A DNA stretch of 64,000 nucleotides, taken from Ignelater luminosus. Taxonomy: Eukaryota > Arthropoda > Insecta > Coleoptera > Elateridae. Both the position numbers and the translations under genes were made by a program. The stretch is from positions 40,751-104,750 of the forward strand of contig VTPC01090552.1 in NCBI GenBank assembly GCA_011009095.1. Reading direction: 5' to 3'. A model generated the notes under the pieces. That model did no database searches, was not told where the DNA came from, and saw nothing but the letters and a program-made list of their open reading frames with translations. Positions 60,301-64,000 of this stretch are shown in pieces; the first letter of the stretch is position 1; each line of letters begins with the position of its first letter.

Positions 60301-61230
60301 AATCTGCTTCACATTCATTTCTTTATGGTAAGCACCAATAACGTTTTCGGTTGGTTTCACTACAATTTTTGGCAAGTTTTTTTCTTATTCTTTCATTGTA
60401 CTGACGATATTACATCACTTGCAGCCAGAAAGTCTAGTCAGAGTCACAACCATCGCCCGACTACAGTGTATGATCTGCATTCTGACATGTAAATGACTCT
60501 ACATTTTATCAAAGGAAAGTCAGCTAGATGATTATCCAGTTACGATGAATCTGTTACAGTGTCAAATAGCTTTAACGGCTAGAACTGCGAAAACTTTAAT
60601 TTTCCAGTTTGTTGTTCAAAAAGCCCTTGCTCCGATAGAAACTGTCCCAAAACAAAATGTGAAAGTCTATGAAAATCACATTACATTGTACTGATAAGTC
60701 ACGAAACAACTTATACGTTTCACCGAGTACTTCTTGTTTGCAACGAGCTACTCGAGTTCAATACAATCAGCCATGAAATATTACCTACTATGGAAATCAC
60801 AGTATCATCGTTCATCGACATTGGACTTGTTCGTATTACTGCAGATGTCTAATGTTATTTTCTGACATAATCAAATGAACTAGAATCTTTCAATCTGAGC
60901 GGTCGTAGACCTTTTTCAAAATATTTTTTATCATATCTACAGAATTCGTTTTTAAGTTAGTGTGCAGTTATGTTTAAAGTTCGAGTTTTAAGTAGGTTAG
61001 ATATTACTTTTAAAATTTCTCGAGTTTTTTGAAAACTGCCAACTTTTCTAAATTACAGATCGATTGAGCTTGCCACGTTGACAGAACATGATTCATTGAA
61101 GTTTTAGAATTTCGTCGAAAATACTCTTACCAGGGTACCCAACAATACCAAGAAACTCAATCCCTTGACTCTTCTAGGTTTTCTGGCCTTTCTCTAATAA
61201 AGAGTTCCATACCCAGTAATTTGGCAAAGA
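57370..61230. other. No recognisable gene
   Basis: AT-rich. The stretch at 57710-57900 (tatacagggtaatctattt, then aagatggcggcc) looks like a piece of a dispersed element but lacks a second end. A plus-strand patch at 60420-60490 follows a possible acceptor (catcacttgcag), yet no donor or recognisable protein supports an exon. Confidence 0.45.
59447..59470 (+). repeat. (TG)n microsatellite
   Basis: tatgtgtgtgtgtgtatgta, about eight dinucleotide units with interruptions. Confidence 0.85.
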
Positions 61231-61234
61231 TACA

Positions 61235-62213
61235 TAGTGTGTCCAAGATAAGGATGCACAGCATGGGGATCTTGGAAACGGTAAGAGATACAGCGTCGGT
61301 TAAATGAGATGAAAGTTGGCTATTTATAGAACCTTTTTGTTGGCGTTTGCAAAATGTAGATATCTTGGATAGTTTCAGAGATATTTAAAAAAAAAGTAGA
61401 TTTCTCAATTTTCGGAATTATTTTTCCTTTTATTTATTTGAAGAACTATCGAAAAACTAAAGCCACTTTTCCATTGCCACTGTTTGTTCTCTATTAAAAT
61501 ACGCTAACAAAATTTCTGTTTCGGTTTCGAGTAATCATCATCAACTTCATTTTTTTAAATGCGCGGCAAAACAATTGAAAATTGTTTTAAATAGCTCCTG
61601 TTGTCACGCCTCTAATGATGTAAACATGATGGGGTTATTTTGGTTTTGAGTTTTTTGTGTTGGACGCTGCTGTAACCAACTGTAATAATTGCTGTTCATC
61701 TTCGAAATTTTGGTTGAGCACATGATTCTTGACATAACCCCAGAGGAAAAAAATCTAACAGTGTTAGATCAGAAGGCATTAATTTATAGCATAAAAAATC
61801 AAAATAACCCTATCATGTTTACATCATTAGAATCGTGACAACAAGAGCTATCCAAAACAATTTTCAATTGTTTTTCCACCTATTTAAAAAAATGAGGTTG
61901 GTGATGGTTACTCGAAACCGAAACGTTGTACAGGAATTTTGTTAGCGTATTTTAATAGAGAACAAAAAGTGGCAATGGAAAAGTGGTTTTAGTTTTCCGA
62001 CATCTCTTCAAATAAATAAAAGGAAGAATAATAACGAAAATTGAGAAATCTACTTTTTTTTAAATATTTCTGAAACTATCCAACATACCTAGATTTTCTA
62101 AACGCCAACAAAAAGGTTCTATAAATAGCCAACTTTCATCCCATTTAACCGATGCTGTATCTCTTACCGTTGCCAAGATCCCCATGCTGTGCATCCTTAT
62201 CTTGAACACACTG
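61235..62213. mobile_element. Hairpin element B2, 979 bp
   Basis: Left terminus tagtgtgtccaagataagg and right terminus gaa-cacactg are inverted copies. TA follows on the right (62214-62215); the left flank is CA after TA, a small deviation. The arms pair over about 400 bases up to ccctatcatgtttacatc, longer than in B1, and contain the gaaacggtaagagata block. The loop holds the transposase relic 61645-61772. Confidence 0.88.
61645..61772 (-). pseudogene. Mariner-like transposase C-terminal fragment inside B2
   Basis: The minus strand reads S-D-L-T-L-L-D-F-F; after the same extra C as in B1 the frame changes to L-W-G-Y-V-K-N-H-V-L-N-Q-N-F-E-D. It begins at the third Asp block, since the W-P-A-R part present in B1 is deleted here. 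Non-functional. Confidence 0.7.
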
Positions 62214-62215
62214 TA

Positions 62216-64000
62216 TACTCGTAGCAGATTACACTGAAATTCTCATATTTAAGAAAATTCAACGAATTGACAGCAGTTTTGACTACAATATTTATAGCAG
62301 AAGACGGGGAGGATGAGATAAAACGATTTAGGCCAAAAACTTCTTTGCAATTAAATTTGAAATATTCCAAACGACCAAGTTGGAATAGACATAAGAGCCA
62401 AGACAGAAAATTATGAAAAACGTGTTTGTTCTCTTCACTGGAATTTTTCTGACCTTTCTACCGAATAAAAAAATTGGATGACTTTTCCAAAATTTCCAGG
62501 CTGCTGGATACACTGTAGTCTACAATGCTTTAGATTATACACTAAGACCATAGGAGAAAATTGAGAAATGTCTTATAAATAATAGCACGTAAATCAGCAT
62601 TTCTCGGTCTTTTGTAACTTGTGAACCACCCTACTACCACTTAAAACTATTCTTTTGTTATTTTAACAAAAAAAACTTGTTTCTCGATTCAACTTTCCAT
62701 TTTCCAGTATTAGAATCATGAACAAAACAAAACGACGGAAAACTGCTGAATGCGAAAAAATTCTCGTTCCCATTCAACTTTCCATACTCGAGATACTAAA
62801 ATTTCTTGAAATAAAAAAAAATCTAAATTATGGCTTCATAGTTTTACTTCAATCAGATAAGAAGAATGACAAGCTGATTCTGGTTCAATTTTTCAAATGA
62901 CCAAAGAGTCGACTTCAAAGCTAAGAAATAGGTTTGATACACTCTTGAAGCACCCTTAAGAGTGGTGTAGTGTTTTTAGAATGCTTCAAGGATGTTTTAA
63001 AGTGCTTCTAAAGCGCTTCAAACGTAATCAGAATCTTATCGTATTCATATTTAATAAAAAGGAGTAACGTTTTGATCGGTCTGATGATATTTCCTCTGCT
63101 GCTTTTATAAAATACCGAATTTTGACGTTTCGATATCTCAAAAGAACTTTTGCCTTTGAATGGGGTCTTTGAAAGCAATCTATTCACGATTCATGGTGTA
63201 AATCTATCTAACGTTAGTGAACAGCTGATAAATGCTAATTTTAAGTGGGATAGAAATGTGCCTAGATTGTAACAGATCCAATCATAAGACATAAGAAATT
63301 GTAAGAAAATATCTGTGAATACAAAACTCAAAATCAGCATAAATCATGAAACGTGAAAAGAAGACAGCAGAGTATCCAAACACAAACTGACAGATACTGA
63401 GTGAATTGTATATAGTCAACAAAAACCAAAGTGTAGTAATCAAAGTGTAAAATAAAATGTAGAGATATACAGGGCGATACATCGAAGATAAAATTGATAT
63501 AGAAATACGAAAAATATTGTGCACAATAATAAGCTGTTGGTTTTCGTAAATAAAAAAAAATAAAAGAGAATAATCCTTCATTTTTATACACCCAGTACAT
63601 TAGAATTATACATACGTGCTTACAAATCAAATTTAAAAATAATTCAAGTTGAAACCATACTAAAACTCAAAGTAGTAAGTACACGCAAAAAAAGTATTAA
63701 AATATTGACAGAACATTGATGTATGAGTTACGGGAAACGTCCAGACGGCTCGTTATTTTTTCATTTTGCCCGTCTCTCCACTTCACCTACTCCATGCATT
63801 TACATTTTTGTCGATCGATCGATATAAACGAAATAATTCACCGCACGAGTTTTAACGTATTAAAAACAAAAACAGAAGAATGAGAGAGAAGAGTTTTATT
63901 AAATTTAATTTCCCCGTGGTAAATGTATTGATTATTCACAATAATTGAAATGGTAAATTTCGTATTCGAGAATACGAGATAACGAGAGAATACATTCCTG
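62216..64000. other. No recognisable gene
   Basis: AT-rich. Overlapping minus-strand frames at 63282-63630 are hydrophobic by base composition and are not convincing. A tcgatcgatcgata palindrome lies at 63811-63824. Confidence 0.45.

Noticed and set aside
60395..60492. Possible plus-strand exon after catcacttgcag
   Set aside because: No donor, early stop, peptide not recognisable; weaker than the 54226 candidate.
63282..63630. Two overlapping hydrophobic minus-strand frames of about 100 residues, resembling membrane segments
   Set aside because: Phe/Ile/Tyr/Leu richness follows from AT-rich codons; no family motif, and the two frames overlap each other.

Overview
This is an AT-rich eukaryotic window that reads as an intergenic or deep-intronic stretch of an arthropod, most likely insect, nuclear genome. 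The case rests on content: mariner/IS630-type transposons with TA target duplications, three unrelated non-LTR retrotransposons, long-hairpin elements, hAT- and pogo-like MITEs, minisatellites and degenerate TTAGG-like sequence. There are no prokaryotic operons, Shine-Dalgarno sites or CRISPR arrays. The insect order cannot be fixed from this alone. No complete host gene is recognisable. The best host-gene evidence is one 56-nt exon candidate on the minus strand at 54226-54281.

Layout. 1-3253: end of a hairpin element carrying a transposase fragment, inserted in a degenerate repeat-encoded gene; a minisatellite patch; a decayed TA-flanked transposon. 6924-7763: hairpin A1. 7990-8720: diverged minisatellite. 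12892-17010: dense repeat nest (a palindromic element with two tRNA-Arg-like modules, hairpin B1, a pogo-like MITE, a hAT-like repeat with a foldback inside). 20285-22960: RTE-like LINE split by hairpin A2. 24480-27510: Jockey/CR1-like LINE with EN and RT domains, inactivated. 29289-30593: complete, apparently intact rosa-type (DD41D) mariner. 33381-34574: decayed DD34D mariner. 37273-38216: hairpin D, built from two inverted 3' ends of a mariner-like element. 38596-38790: hAT-type MITE. 43933-47815: compound block of truncated rosa mariner, mauritiana-type mariner, and an IS630-type transposase interrupted by foldback E. 49994-52893: R2-like LINE (minus) with a 671-base assembly gap. 56898-57366: LINE ORF1 fragment. 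61235-62213: hairpin B2. The rest is AT-rich sequence without recognisable genes.

Functionally the window is a record of successive transposition. The only element that looks capable of making a full transposase is the DD41D mariner at 29.3-30.6 kb. The most unusual theme is a set of roughly 0.8-1 kb hairpin elements (A1, A2, B1, B2 and the partial C), with D and E as relatives in design. A, B and C share TA flanks, CAGTGTGTCC-type termini and a subterminal block. B, C and D carry different pieces of a mariner-like transposase.
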